DNA of 64,000 nt from an uncultured Collinsella sp. Lineage in GTDB: Bacteria; Actinomycetota; Coriobacteriia; Coriobacteriales; Coriobacteriaceae. Numbering within the stretch: the first letter of the stretch is position 1; each line of letters begins with the position of its first letter. The notes under the pieces are model-generated. The model ran no database searches. It saw only the letters and a program-made list of their open reading frames with translations, and had not been told where the DNA came from. The position numbers and the translations under genes are program-made. This document shows positions 8,715 to 17,052 of the stretch, piece after piece. The DNA lies in contig UQWS01000004.1 in assembly GCA_900544875.1 (NCBI GenBank), positions 62,001-126,000 of the forward strand. Direction: 5' to 3'.

Positions 8715-9257
8715 CTAGGCCAGCACCCAGCTTGCAGTGGCAGACTTATCAAACATGTTAGCAAAATACAGTGCCTTCTTGATATCGCCATCAAAGTAGA
8801 TATTGCCCGCCACGGAGCCACCGGCGGAAAGGGTACCAGACTGCAGCTCATCGGAGCCCTCGCTGTAGTAACCCTGATTCTGCTGAGCGCCGTTGGCGTC
8901 CTCGCCCTTCCAGTCGTAGATGTTGTAATCTGCGCCCTCATCGCCATTGTTGACGTACGTGACGTGAATGCCCGTCATGGTCGAACCGTCATAATTTGTG
9001 AGGCCGGGCTGGACGGAATCGACAACGACGGAAAGACCGGAAGCCGTGGTCACCGTCGCACCAACCGCCAGGTCAGTCGTAGACTGCTCTTCCTTCTTCG
9101 CCTCTTCCTTCTTGTCGTCATCGCCAGCGTCCTCGGTGACGGTCGCCTTATCGCTATCACAACCGGCAAGAAGACCGGCAGTCCCCAAGGCGACGGTGGC
9201 GAATGCGCCAAGTGCAGTGCGACGGCTCAGCAGCACTTCGTTTTCGAGCTTTTTCAT
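8715..9257 (-). CDS. DUF4352-type lipoprotein with Tat-like signal
   Basis: Membrane-anchored extracytoplasmic lipoprotein of 180 residues. The N-terminus has SRRTALGAF, a twin-arginine-like motif, then a hydrophobic run and the lipobox LLAGC (Cys near residue 33). An acidic and lysine-rich tether (DDDKKEEAKKEE) leads to a beta-rich domain with VGATVTTASGLSVVVDSVQ, the usual opening of DUF4352 (telokin-like) domains. No enzyme motif is seen. The ribosome binding site is buried in a hairpin (see the leader entry). Confidence 0.78.
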   Translation of the reverse strand: MKKLENEVLLSRRTALGAFATVALGTAGLLAGCDSDKATVTEDAGDDDKKEEAKKEEQSTTDLAVGATVTTASGLSVVVDSVQPGLTNYDGSTMTGIHVTYVNNGDEGADYNIYDWKGEDANGAQQNQGYYSEGSDELQSGTLSAGGSVAGNIYFDGDIKKALYFANMFDKSATASWVLA

Positions 9258-9262
9258 TATGC

Positions 9263-9316
9263 ATCCTTTCTACGATCCGGCTACCGTGCCGGCACACAGC
9301 ACATCGTAGGAAGGAT
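9263..9316 (-). promoter_or_regulatory. leader hairpin covering the lipoprotein Shine-Dalgarno site
   Basis: Arms at 9263-9276 and 9303-9316 are complementary at 13 of 14 positions, with an inner GCCGG/CCGGC-type stem. On the minus strand the 3' arm contains AAAGGAT, which sits five bases before the lipoprotein ATG. Folding would therefore hide the ribosome binding site. Confidence 0.55.
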
Positions 9317-9421
9317 TAAACTTGAATTCATTAGCTGAGAGCTAAGGTTGCGGTAAACGGCCAATGCAGTTATCCAAACGCCGAGCAAACGCACTTTGCG
9401 CGACCGTCTGCTGGCAGCGCA

Positions 9422-9745
9422 TCAAACCACCGCGACGGATTCCCCGGTAAAAGCACTGATCATCAACAGGACAAAGAACGCCAGGTAGCTGATGCTCAGC
9501 AGGTAGGCGATGACCAAAAAGGCAATCCATCCTACATTGGTCTTACCGTCGGCACGACGTTGCTCGCGAGAACGGCACAGCCAAATCGTCACGCCGATGG
9601 CCACAATCAACAGCACAAGTGCCGCTGCCGCCAGTCCAGCAAGCGCAAACATCACGCCAATGCTCACAGCAATAACCGAGAGCAGCAGCAAACCGCACCC
9701 GCATCCACCCGGACTATATACGGCAGGCTGTCGGCGTCGCCTCAT
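9422..9745 (-). CDS. small membrane protein, unknown function
   Basis: 107 residues starting MRRRRQPAVYS. A Gly/Cys patch (GGCGCGLLLL) leads into three hydrophobic segments (about residues 20-38, 42-58 and 75-98) separated by a basic loop CRSREQRRADGK. Start at 9745 is chosen because GGGGGTGG lies upstream; an in-frame ATG at 9775 lacks a site. Not recognised. The topology resembles small DUF4190-like actinobacterial membrane proteins but no signature residue proves it. Confidence 0.6.
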   Translation of the reverse strand: MRRRRQPAVYSPGGCGCGLLLLSVIAVSIGVMFALAGLAAAALVLLIVAIGVTIWLCRSREQRRADGKTNVGWIAFLVIAYLLSISYLAFFVLLMISAFTGESVAVV

Positions 9746-9774
9746 CGTCACGCCACCCCCATCATCTCTGAGCA

Positions 9775-10116
9775 CTACAGCGCAATGGCCTGCTGAACAG
9801 GAACGATCTTATCGAGTTCCGGTTCGATCCGCCTTTTCTCGGCCTCAAGGTCAAACGCCACCTGAGCGCGCAGCCAATAACCATCCGTCAGGCCAAAATA
9901 ACGGCAAAGACGGAGGTCGGTGTCGGCCGTCACGCGACGTTTTCCCAAGACAATCTGCCCGATACGCTGAGCCGGAATCCCGGTCTCTTTCGCAAGGCGA
10001 TATTGAGAAATGCCCATGGGAACAAGAAACTCCTCTTTGAGAAGCTCACCAGGAGTCACTGGCGACAGCAAATCGGACGAGGTCTCATCACTTGTGATAA
10101 TCGACGATTTCGACAT
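9775..10116 (-). CDS. higA: HigA-type antitoxin, helix-turn-helix
   Basis: DNA-binding antitoxin expected to neutralise the toxin encoded just upstream. 113 residues. An XRE/HigA helix-turn-helix lies at about 35-75: SQYRLAKETGIPAQRIGQIV, then LGKRRVTADTDLRLCRYFG. The acidic C-terminal tail (FDLEAEKRRIEPELDKI) is likely to contact the toxin. The start at 10116 has GGAG upstream and overlaps the toxin gene by 29 bases. Toxin first, antitoxin second is the usual HigBA order. Confidence 0.88.
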   Translation of the reverse strand: MSKSSIITSDETSSDLLSPVTPGELLKEEFLVPMGISQYRLAKETGIPAQRIGQIVLGKRRVTADTDLRLCRYFGLTDGYWLRAQVAFDLEAEKRRIEPELDKIVPVQQAIAL

Positions 10117-10369
10117 TCCAAGCCATCTCCTGTCTCCACTCAAAACAGACCCGATAGCGCTCGTTAACACGGATGCTATATTGACCGGCACGATCGCCCT
10201 TCAAAGCTTCCAGGCGATTGCCCGGCGGAACGCGAAGATCATCAAGCGAAGCACAAACCTGCAGTTGGCGAATCTTCCTCAACGCAACACGCTCAAAGGG
10301 CACGAACCTCCTGACCCGCACACCCATGGCAAAGCGTTCGGTATCCTCATCTTCATACGATGCAATCAT
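10088..10369 (-). CDS. higB: HigB-type toxin, RelE/ParE superfamily
   Basis: Likely ribosome-dependent mRNA interferase. 93 residues, the family length. Visible family features: the RKIRQLQVCASLDDLRVPPGN helix and loop, LEALKGDRAGQYSIRVNERYR, and the terminal strand FEWRQEMAWNVEIVDYHK. The arginines and the C-terminal Tyr-His match usual active-site positions in this superfamily. Paired with the higA gene downstream. Confidence 0.87.
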   Translation of the reverse strand: MIASYEDEDTERFAMGVRVRRFVPFERVALRKIRQLQVCASLDDLRVPPGNRLEALKGDRAGQYSIRVNERYRVCFEWRQEMAWNVEIVDYHK

Positions 10370-10380
10370 AGTATCGCCTT

Positions 10381-10426
10381 ACGTTAGTAACGTCAAACGT
10401 TTCTATAGACTTACATCTCTATTATA
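10381..10426 (-). promoter_or_regulatory. higBA promoter region and probable autoregulatory operator
   Basis: ACGTT-AGT-AACGT (10381-10393) is a perfect inverted repeat ending 12 bases before the higB ATG. A TATAAT hexamer on the minus strand lies at 10421-10426. Binding of HigA or HigBA here is the expected autoregulation. Confidence 0.55.
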
Positions 10427-10471
10427 TCGTACGTTTGTTCGTGTTTTCTAGAACAAATAGTCCTTCACACC

Positions 10472-11659
10472 TTAGTCAAGCAAAAGCAATCGTTTGTAGA
10501 CATCGAGGCCCTTGAGTAGAATTTCCTCGTCAAAGAGCATGCTATCGGTATGCAGAGCGCTTGTGGCATAGGCGGGGCAGCCATCCGAATCACTCGGGTT
10601 GTCTTGGTCCTCTGGCATACCCGTGCCCAGCAGGAAAAACACGCCCGGCAGATGGCGCTGATAGAACGCGAAATCCTCGGCGATCAGCAGCGGCTCGTCC
10701 ACGAGCTGCAATTCGGGCAGAGCGGGCGCGATTCGGGCAAACAACTCAGGGTCGTTATCGACCGGTGGATAGCCCTCGGCAAAGTCAAGATCATACGTGC
10801 AGCCCGTTGCGGTGCACGCCTCGTCGAGCACACGGCGTACGCCTTCGCGCGCACGGTCGAACATGTCGTCCGTAAACACACGTAGGCTGCCGGCAACATG
10901 GGCCTCCCCCGCCACCGCGTTGCAGACGGTACCGGCCTGCAGCAGACCAAACTTACCGATACAGGGCTCGTCGGTGCCCAGCTCGTCCATCAGCTCGCGC
11001 TCGGCAACCAAAAACTTCGCTGCCGCCAACGCGGCATCGTGCGACTCCCCAACCGGCACACCATAGGTCTTAGCGATGTGGATGCTCGTACCGTGAATAT
11101 GGATATGCGTCTCGCTCGAACGCGCCAGCAGCGGACCGGAACAACTCGCCAACGTGCCGGCAGGCAGATCGGGCCACACATGGAAGCCAAAAATGCGGTC
11201 GGCCCCATAGCGCTCGAACACACCACTCTCGCATACCGTCTTGGCACCACCGGTCGTTTCCTCGGCCGGCTGGAACACAAAGAGAACGTTGCGCCTAATG
11301 GCGCCCGGCTGTTCGCGAATCGTACGGTCGACATACGTCGCGGCGGCAAGCGCCATGGCCATATGTCCGTCATGTCCGCAAGCGTGCATCTTGCCGGGAT
11401 GGGTCGAGGCAAAGGCCGCTCCCGTCGCCTCCGCGATGGGCAGCGCATCCATATCGGCGCGAATCGCCGTGGCATGCGCGGCATCAACGCCGGCGTCGAA
11501 GAAAGCACAGACGCAGTTGGGGCACGGATGGGTCACTTCGCAGGTGAGCGGTGCCAACACACCCTCGATATAGGCAATGGTTTGCGGAAGATCGAAATCG
11601 AGCTCCGGAATGCGATGGAGATCGCGGCGATAGCGACGGAGTTCTTGGAGCTCGGTCAT
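10472..11659 (-). CDS. dapL: M20D amidohydrolase, probable N-acetyl-diaminopimelate deacetylase
   Basis: Metallo-amidohydrolase likely removing acetate from N-acetyl-LL-diaminopimelate. 395 residues. M20D motifs: ADMDALPI, HACGHDGHMAM (metal ligands Cys and His), FQPAEE with the catalytic glutamate pair, and GFHVWPDLPAG. Start 11659 has AGGGA upstream. Hippurate or amino-acid hydrolases share this family, but the next operon, transcribed divergently, encodes DapA, DapB, LysA and the N-acetyltransferase DapH. That is the same acetylase branch in which Bacillus uses the M20 enzyme YkuR. Symbol given by pathway context. Confidence 0.75.
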   Translation of the reverse strand: MTELQELRRYRRDLHRIPELDFDLPQTIAYIEGVLAPLTCEVTHPCPNCVCAFFDAGVDAAHATAIRADMDALPIAEATGAAFASTHPGKMHACGHDGHMAMALAAATYVDRTIREQPGAIRRNVLFVFQPAEETTGGAKTVCESGVFERYGADRIFGFHVWPDLPAGTLASCSGPLLARSSETHIHIHGTSIHIAKTYGVPVGESHDAALAAAKFLVAERELMDELGTDEPCIGKFGLLQAGTVCNAVAGEAHVAGSLRVFTDDMFDRAREGVRRVLDEACTATGCTYDLDFAEGYPPVDNDPELFARIAPALPELQLVDEPLLIAEDFAFYQRHLPGVFFLLGTGMPEDQDNPSDSDGCPAYATSALHTDSMLFDEEILLKGLDVYKRLLLLD

Positions 11660-11808
11660 AGAGGATCCCTTCGTGAGGCACATCTGTTGCAACTTATTGT
11701 GATACAGGATTGTGGCGCACATGTTTCCAGCATATCCCTGCATTTTTTAAACGTTATATACGAATACTCTTGTTTGGTAAAGTGCAACGTGATAGGGTCT
11801 TTACCACT

Positions 11809-11966
11809 TGATAGAGGCGCGGGCACGAAGAGCCGCGGGCGAGCCGGCAGGCTTTGACCCCGTGGGGAGGCGAAACCCGCCGAACTGGGTTTTACGGGCA
11901 CGAACAACCTGGTGGGCCTGTGGGAAACACCCACAGGACTGTCTGCAGCAATGCGGGAGCGCTATC
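11809..11966 (+). promoter_or_regulatory. lysine riboswitch (L box)
   Basis: The leader of lysA-dapA-dapB-dapH matches the L-box layout. The opening ATAGAGGCGC (11811-11820) pairs with GCGCTAT (11959-11965). Between them come several helices, with GCCGAACTGGGTTT near 11879, the long stem GGGCCTGTGGG/CCCACAGG, and ACTGTCTGCAGCAATG near 11939. No clear T-tract follows, so control is probably at translation of lysA, about 70 bases downstream. Excess lysine would lower expression of the operon. Confidence 0.88.
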
Positions 11967-12037
11967 CGGACATTGGGTCCACGTTATGCGGATTCGATGC
12001 GCAGATGGCGCCGTCTGGATAGCGAGGTTTACGGGAC

Positions 12038-14347
12038 ATGGCATTGACCCCCAACGAGGCATATGCGGCCAAGCAGCCGTTTGTGGACAAAGAGACACTC
12101 GAGCATATCGTCGAGCAGTTCCCCACGCCGTTTCATCTATACGACGAGGCGGGCATCCGCCGCAACATGCAAGAAGTGCGCGACGCCTTTGCATGGAACC
12201 CGGGCTTTAAGGAATACTTTGCCGTCAAGGCCAACCCCAACCCGGCGCTCATCTCCATTCTCAACGAATACGGCTGCGGCTGCGATTGCTCGAGCTATAC
12301 CGAGCTCATGATCGCCCGTTTGCTGGGTATCACGGGACACGACATCATGTTCTCGTCCAACGACACGCCGGCTGCCGACTTTGAGCTCGCCGACAAGCTG
12401 GGTGCCATCGTCAACTTTGACGACATCAGCCACATCGAGTTCTTTGAGCGCGTTGCGGGGCCCATCCCCAAGACGGTCAGCTGCCGCTTTAATCCAGGCG
12501 GCCTGTTCCAGCTCTCCAACGGCATCATGGACAACCCGGGCGACTCCAAATATGGCATGACCACCGAGCAGCTCTTCGAGGCCTTCCGCATGCTCAAGGC
12601 CAAGGGTGCCGAGGACTTTGGCATCCACGCATTCCTTGCCAGCAACACTGTCACCAACGACTACTACCCCAAGCTCGCGCGCATCCTCTTTGAGCTTGCC
12701 GTACGCCTGGAGCGCGAGACCGGCGCACACGTCGCCTTCATCAATCTGTCCGGCGGCGTCGGCATCCCCTACCTGCCCGAGCAGCAGGCCAACGACATTC
12801 GCGCCATCGGCGAGGGAGTACACGCGGCATACGACGAGATCCTGGTTCCCGCCGGCATGGACGATGTGGCCATCTGCACCGAGATGGGCCGCTTTATGAT
12901 GGGCCCCTACGGCTGCCTGGTCACCAAGGCTATCCACGAGAAGCAAATCTACAAGGACTATATCGGCGTGGACGCCAGTGCCGTCGACCTCATTCGTCCC
13001 GCCATGTATGGCGCTTACCACCACATCACGGTGATGGGTCAGCCGGGCGGCGCCGACAAGGCCACAGCGCCCGTCACGAACACCTATGACATCACGGGCA
13101 ACCTATGCGAGAACAACGACAAGTTCGCTATCGATCGCGAGCTGCCGCATATCGACATGGGTGACCTGCTTGTAATCCACGATACCGGCGCGCATGGCTA
13201 CTCCATGGGCTACAACTACAACGGCCGTCTGCGCTCCGCCGAGGTCCTGCTGCGCCCCGATGGCTCGGCCGACCTCATCCGTCGCGCCGAGCGCCCGGGC
13301 GACTACTTTGCCACGCTCGACGTGCTGCCGTGCGGCCGAGAGTTGCTGGCCAAGTCGCGCGCCGAAAGTGCCCGCCGCCGCGCTCAGGACGAGCGCCTGG
13401 CCGTCGCCGCTCAGTGGAACAAACGCATCCAGATCGCGGAAGCGAAGGAGAAGAACATGGACATCCGCAATCTCGAGGGTTCAATCGTCGCCCTTGTCAC
13501 GCCGTTTAAAAAGGACGGCAGTGTCGACTTTGACGCGCTCGAGCGCCTTATCGATTTCCACCTGCAAAATGGCACCGACGCCATCCTCACCCTGGGCACC
13601 ACCGGAGAGAGTGCCACGATGACCGACGACGAGGACAACTCCGTTGTCGCCGCAGTGGTCAAGCAGGTTGCGGGCCGAGTCCCCGTTATTGCCGGCTCGG
13701 GCTCTAACTCCACGCAGACCATGCTCACTAAGTCGCTCACTTACCAGGGCCTGGGCGCCGATGGTCTGCTGCTCATTACCCCCTACTACAACAAGTCTAA
13801 CGAAGAGGGCATCTACCAGCACTTTAAGACCGTGGCCGACGCCGTGGACATCCCCTGCATTCTGTACAACATCCCCGGCCGCTGTGGCTGCGGCATCAGC
13901 GAGCGCAACGTAGAGCGCTTGGCCGCGCACCCCAACATCATGGGCATCAAGGAGGCCTCGGGCAACGTCGCCTACGCGGCCAAGATCGCCCACCTGCTGT
14001 CAGACGACTTCCGCATGTACTCGGGCGAGGATGCCCTCACCGTGCCGCTCATGAGCCTAGGCGCTTCGGGTACCATCAGCGTGTGGGCAGACGTTCAGCC
14101 GCAGCTCGTGCACGACATGTGCCGTGCCTATCTGGACGGCGACGTGGAGCGCGCCCGCGATATCCAGATTGCCGGTCAGCCGCTCATCAACGCCCTCTTT
14201 AGTGAGGTCAACCCCATCCCCGTCAAAGAGGCGCTCGCTCAGATGGGTATGATCGAGGCAAACTACCGTATGCCGCTGTGCCCCATGGCCAACGACACGC
14301 GCGCTGCACTTACCGATGCTTTGAAGGGAGCTGGTCTGCTTGATTAA
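12038..14347 (+). CDS. lysA-dapA: diaminopimelate decarboxylase (LysA) continuous with dihydrodipicolinate synthase (DapA)
   Basis: One uninterrupted 769-residue frame with two enzymes. Residues 1 to about 445 are LysA, which turns meso-DAP into lysine: PLP lysine in YFAVKANPNP, glycine-rich LSGGVGIPY, and the C-terminal GAHGYSMGYNYNGR. Residues 474-769 are a full-length DapA, which condenses pyruvate with aspartate semialdehyde: LGTTGESATM, catalytic Tyr in ILYNIPGR, Schiff-base Lys in MGIKEASGN. The join (RIQIAEAKEKN, then MDIRNLEG) has no stop. AAGGAG at 13446-13451 sits before an internal ATG at 13457, so free DapA could also be made. The gene lies behind a lysine riboswitch. Confidence 0.85.
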   Translation: MALTPNEAYAAKQPFVDKETLEHIVEQFPTPFHLYDEAGIRRNMQEVRDAFAWNPGFKEYFAVKANPNPALISILNEYGCGCDCSSYTELMIARLLGITGHDIMFSSNDTPAADFELADKLGAIVNFDDISHIEFFERVAGPIPKTVSCRFNPGGLFQLSNGIMDNPGDSKYGMTTEQLFEAFRMLKAKGAEDFGIHAFLASNTVTNDYYPKLARILFELAVRLERETGAHVAFINLSGGVGIPYLPEQQANDIRAIGEGVHAAYDEILVPAGMDDVAICTEMGRFMMGPYGCLVTKAIHEKQIYKDYIGVDASAVDLIRPAMYGAYHHITVMGQPGGADKATAPVTNTYDITGNLCENNDKFAIDRELPHIDMGDLLVIHDTGAHGYSMGYNYNGRLRSAEVLLRPDGSADLIRRAERPGDYFATLDVLPCGRELLAKSRAESARRRAQDERLAVAAQWNKRIQIAEAKEKNMDIRNLEGSIVALVTPFKKDGSVDFDALERLIDFHLQNGTDAILTLGTTGESATMTDDEDNSVVAAVVKQVAGRVPVIAGSGSNSTQTMLTKSLTYQGLGADGLLLITPYYNKSNEEGIYQHFKTVADAVDIPCILYNIPGRCGCGISERNVERLAAHPNIMGIKEASGNVAYAAKIAHLLSDDFRMYSGEDALTVPLMSLGASGTISVWADVQPQLVHDMCRAYLDGDVERARDIQIAGQPLINALFSEVNPIPVKEALAQMGMIEANYRMPLCPMANDTRAALTDALKGAGLLD

Positions 14348-15080
14348 GACCGTCATTATGGGAACGGGCCGCATGGGCTCGCTCATCCGCACTACCGCCG
14401 AGGGCATTGTCAACGCCGCTGGAGAGGCCGTTTTTGACATCGTCGCCCAGATCGGCTTCGACTTGTCCGAGCTCGAGAACGCCCCAGCAGCCGACGTCAT
14501 CATCGACTTCTCGAACGTTGCGGCCTTCAATGCTGTCGTCGCCTATGTCGAGCGCACGGGCGCGGCGTTGGTCTCGGGCACCACGGGCTACACGCCCGAG
14601 CAGATGGATCGCCTGCGCGAGCTGGGTCAGAACGCCCGCGTCATGCACTCCGGCAATTACTCCATCGGCATCGCGGCCCTGCGTCATCTGGTGGCACAGG
14701 CCACGCGTGAGCTGCCCGGCTTTGACTGCGAGATTGTCGAGACGCACCACAACCAAAAGGCCGACGCCCCCAGCGGCACCGCGAAGCTGCTGCTCGACGC
14801 CGTCGTCGAAGCCGAGCCCGAGGCAGGTTACCACCCCGTCTATGGCCGCGAGGGCATGTGCGGCGCACGCGACCCCAAGGAGATCGGCATGCACTCGCTG
14901 CGCGGTGGCACTGTCGCCGGCGTGCACGAGGTGAGTTTCTTTGGCCAGGACGAGGAGGTCACGCTCACACACCGTGCCACGAGCCGCCAGATCTTTGTCA
15001 ACGGCGCCCTGGCCGCCGCCCAGAAGCTCATCACCCGCGACCCCGGCTTCTACACCTTCGACCAGGTCATGTTTGCCTAA
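14340..15080 (+). CDS. dapB: 4-hydroxy-tetrahydrodipicolinate reductase
   Basis: NAD(P)H-dependent reductase forming tetrahydrodipicolinate, the step after DapA. 246 residues. Nucleotide-binding GTGRMGSLI at the N-terminus, SGTTGYTPEQ, and the family signature ETHHNQKADAPSGTA with catalytic His and Lys near residues 135-145. TTG start at 14340 is supported by AAGGGAG nine bases upstream; it overlaps the preceding stop by 8 bases. Confidence 0.95.
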   Translation: MIKTVIMGTGRMGSLIRTTAEGIVNAAGEAVFDIVAQIGFDLSELENAPAADVIIDFSNVAAFNAVVAYVERTGAALVSGTTGYTPEQMDRLRELGQNARVMHSGNYSIGIAALRHLVAQATRELPGFDCEIVETHHNQKADAPSGTAKLLLDAVVEAEPEAGYHPVYGREGMCGARDPKEIGMHSLRGGTVAGVHEVSFFGQDEEVTLTHRATSRQIFVNGALAAAQKLITRDPGFYTFDQVMFA

Positions 15081-15119
15081 CCAGGTATCAACCGTATCCA
15101 CGAAAAGGAGAAACAGCAT

Positions 15120-15839
15120 ATGAGTAACGCAGCCGAGATGGATGCACAGGAGATTATCAACTACATCGCCACCGCGCCCAAGAAAACGCCCGTCAAACTG
15201 TACGTGCGCGAAAAGCCGGGCATGAAGGTCCAGTGGGGCAATGCGCACGTCTACGGCGGTCATCGCGGCAAGACCGTCTTTGGTAACTGGGATGAGCTTA
15301 AGACCATCCTGGTCGCCAATGCCGATTCCATCGACTACTACGACGTAGAGAACGACTGCCGCAACTCCGCCGTGCCCATGCTCGACCTCAAGGGCATCAA
15401 CGCCCGCATCGAGCCGGGCGCAATCATCCGCGACCGCGTCGAGATCGGCGATCGCGCCGTCATCATGATGGGTGCCATCATCAACATCGGCTCCGTCATC
15501 GGCGAAGGCTCCATGATCGATATGGGCGCCGTGCTGGGCGGCCGCGCCACCGTGGGTAAGAACTGCCACATCGGCGCCGGCACCGTGTTGGCAGGCGTCG
15601 TAGAGCCCGCCAGCGCCACGCCCGTCATCATCGAGGACGATGTCATGATCGGCGCCAACGCCGTGGTCCTGGAGGGCGTGCACGTAGGCAAGGGCGCCGT
15701 CGTTGCCGCCGGCGCCGTGTGCGTCGAGGACGTCCCCGTCGGCGCCGTCGTGGCCGGTGTCCCCGCCCGCGTCATCAAGATGCGCGACGAGAAGACCGAC
15801 AGCAAGACCGGTCTCGAGGAAGGCTTACGCCGGCTCTAG
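15120..15839 (+). CDS. dapH: tetrahydrodipicolinate N-acetyltransferase
   Basis: Acetyl-CoA-dependent enzyme opening the acetylase branch of DAP synthesis. 239 residues, the DapH length. The short N-terminal domain is followed by a left-handed beta helix of hexapeptide repeats (INARIEPGAIIRD, VEIGDRAVIMMGAIINIGSV, IGEGSMIDMGAVLGGRATVG, KNCHIGAGTVLAGVVEP). The pattern matches Bacillus YkuQ-type enzymes rather than succinylating DapD. Preceded by AAAGGAG. The branch also needs an aminotransferase; the gene at 19481-20644 is a candidate. Confidence 0.95.
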   Translation: MSNAAEMDAQEIINYIATAPKKTPVKLYVREKPGMKVQWGNAHVYGGHRGKTVFGNWDELKTILVANADSIDYYDVENDCRNSAVPMLDLKGINARIEPGAIIRDRVEIGDRAVIMMGAIINIGSVIGEGSMIDMGAVLGGRATVGKNCHIGAGTVLAGVVEPASATPVIIEDDVMIGANAVVLEGVHVGKGAVVAAGAVCVEDVPVGAVVAGVPARVIKMRDEKTDSKTGLEEGLRRL

Positions 15840-15877
15840 AGGCGTGTCAACCTGCAAGGAAATGCAGTTCTAAGCAA

Positions 15878-15917
15878 AAAGGCCGAAGCTCCATTGGGGC
15901 TTCGGCCTTTGTTTTTC
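15878..15917 (+). terminator. terminator of the lysine operon
   Basis: AAAGGCCGAAGC (15878-15889) and GCTTCGGCCTTT (15899-15910) form a 12-bp stem followed by GTTTTT. It lies between convergent genes and may serve both. Confidence 0.85.
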
Positions 15918-15936
15918 TGCAGCGTCCAAGCGCAGT

Positions 15937-16941
15937 TTATCGATTCTCAATTGACCCGATGTTCTTGAGCTCGATGGAGATGAGGCCGTTGGGCTCGTTG
16001 ACAAACTCGATGTACTCAGAGTTCGAACCCATCTCGGCCGGGAAGCTGATCTCGATGCCCGTGTCGGTACGGATCTTGTGGTTGCGCACCGCCGCACGCT
16101 CGACCTGCTTGCGCTCCACGGGCACACGCTCGGGCACCTTCTCTTCGGTCAGCGCCGCGCGTACGCTCTCCTTGATGACCGGCTCGTCCTCAAAGACCTC
16201 ATCGACGATATCCCAGGGCGGCAGCTCCTCGTCATCCTCAACCTTCTCGGCAACGGCAGCCTTAACCTTAGCGAGCGCTACGGCCGTATTGGCACCGTGC
16301 TCCTCGGCGACTTCCTCGACCACGCGCGTCACGGTGTCGATGACCTCCTTGCCCGACACGCCCGTATCGCACTGCAGCAGACCGTCGGGAATGAGCATGC
16401 GGTCTTCGCCGGCAATCTTGCGCTTCTTGTCCACATAGCCGATCTCCATGGTGCTCGCACGCACGATGGCATAGCTTGGCACCTTTTGGGAAGGATTCGG
16501 CAGGATAGCATAGTGGCGCGCGATGTCGTTGCGTACCTCGCCCTCCTCGCGGCCCACCTCGTGCATAAAGGCCTGCTTGGAGCCCAGCAGCATCACGGCA
16601 AACCAGCGGGCATCCTCATCGTCGTCAAAGTCGGCCACGAGCACATCGGTGGACTCGGCTTTTTCGGCCTTGGTAAGCTCGGAGGAAATGAACTCCGCAA
16701 TCTGCTGCGACAGGTCTACGAACTCGCGCTCGCCAAAGAAATAGCCCTTGAGCTCGCCGCCAAACGCAGAGTTCTCGGCAAACGCGGCGCGTTTATTGTC
16801 GGCCGAGGTACGTGCGCGGCGCAGATGCGTGGTCACGAAGTTGCGCACGGTACGGCTCTCGATATCGAGCTCGCGCTGGCTCATAACGTTGACGGCAGAG
16901 TCAAAGTCCAGGATATGCAGAATCGCATGATTGATTTTCAT
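15937..16941 (-). CDS. NdpA-like 37-kDa nucleoid-associated protein
   Basis: DNA- or nucleoid-associated protein of about 334 residues. MKINHAILHILDFDS at the N-terminus and the GELKGYFFGE region near residue 70 resemble the NdpA/YejK family. The middle is acidic (VEDDEELPPWDIVDEVFEDE). An ATG three codons upstream (16950) is the alternative start; 16941 is preferred because GGAA lies about ten bases before it and family members begin there. The cellular role is poorly defined. Confidence 0.75.
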   Translation of the reverse strand: MKINHAILHILDFDSAVNVMSQRELDIESRTVRNFVTTHLRRARTSADNKRAAFAENSAFGGELKGYFFGEREFVDLSQQIAEFISSELTKAEKAESTDVLVADFDDDEDARWFAVMLLGSKQAFMHEVGREEGEVRNDIARHYAILPNPSQKVPSYAIVRASTMEIGYVDKKRKIAGEDRMLIPDGLLQCDTGVSGKEVIDTVTRVVEEVAEEHGANTAVALAKVKAAVAEKVEDDEELPPWDIVDEVFEDEPVIKESVRAALTEEKVPERVPVERKQVERAAVRNHKIRTDTGIEISFPAEMGSNSEYIEFVNEPNGLISIELKNIGSIENR

Positions 16942-17015
16942 ATACGGCATTCCGTTCTAGATTGAATTGAGCACGAACCAGTATAGCGGTCGAGCCCGCC
17001 CCAGGCGCATCGAAG

Positions 17016-17050
17016 ATTGGTGCATCGGGGACAGGTTGCTTTGCACCAAT
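17016..17050. repeat. short palindromic repeat, GGGACAGGTT family (copy 2)
   Basis: Perfect arms ATTGGTGCA (17016-17024) and TGCACCAAT (17042-17050) enclose GGGGACAGGTT. It lies just past the 3' end of the DUF2974 gene; a sister copy lies at that gene's 5' end. Confidence 0.75.
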
Positions 17051-17052
17051 GG

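Noticed and set aside
13440..13460. Possible frameshift or missing stop between LysA and DapA
   Set aside because: Both other frames also lack a stop right here, and the DapA frame is exactly that of LysA, so no base error is needed to explain the sequence. Kept as a real fusion, with the caveat in the finding.
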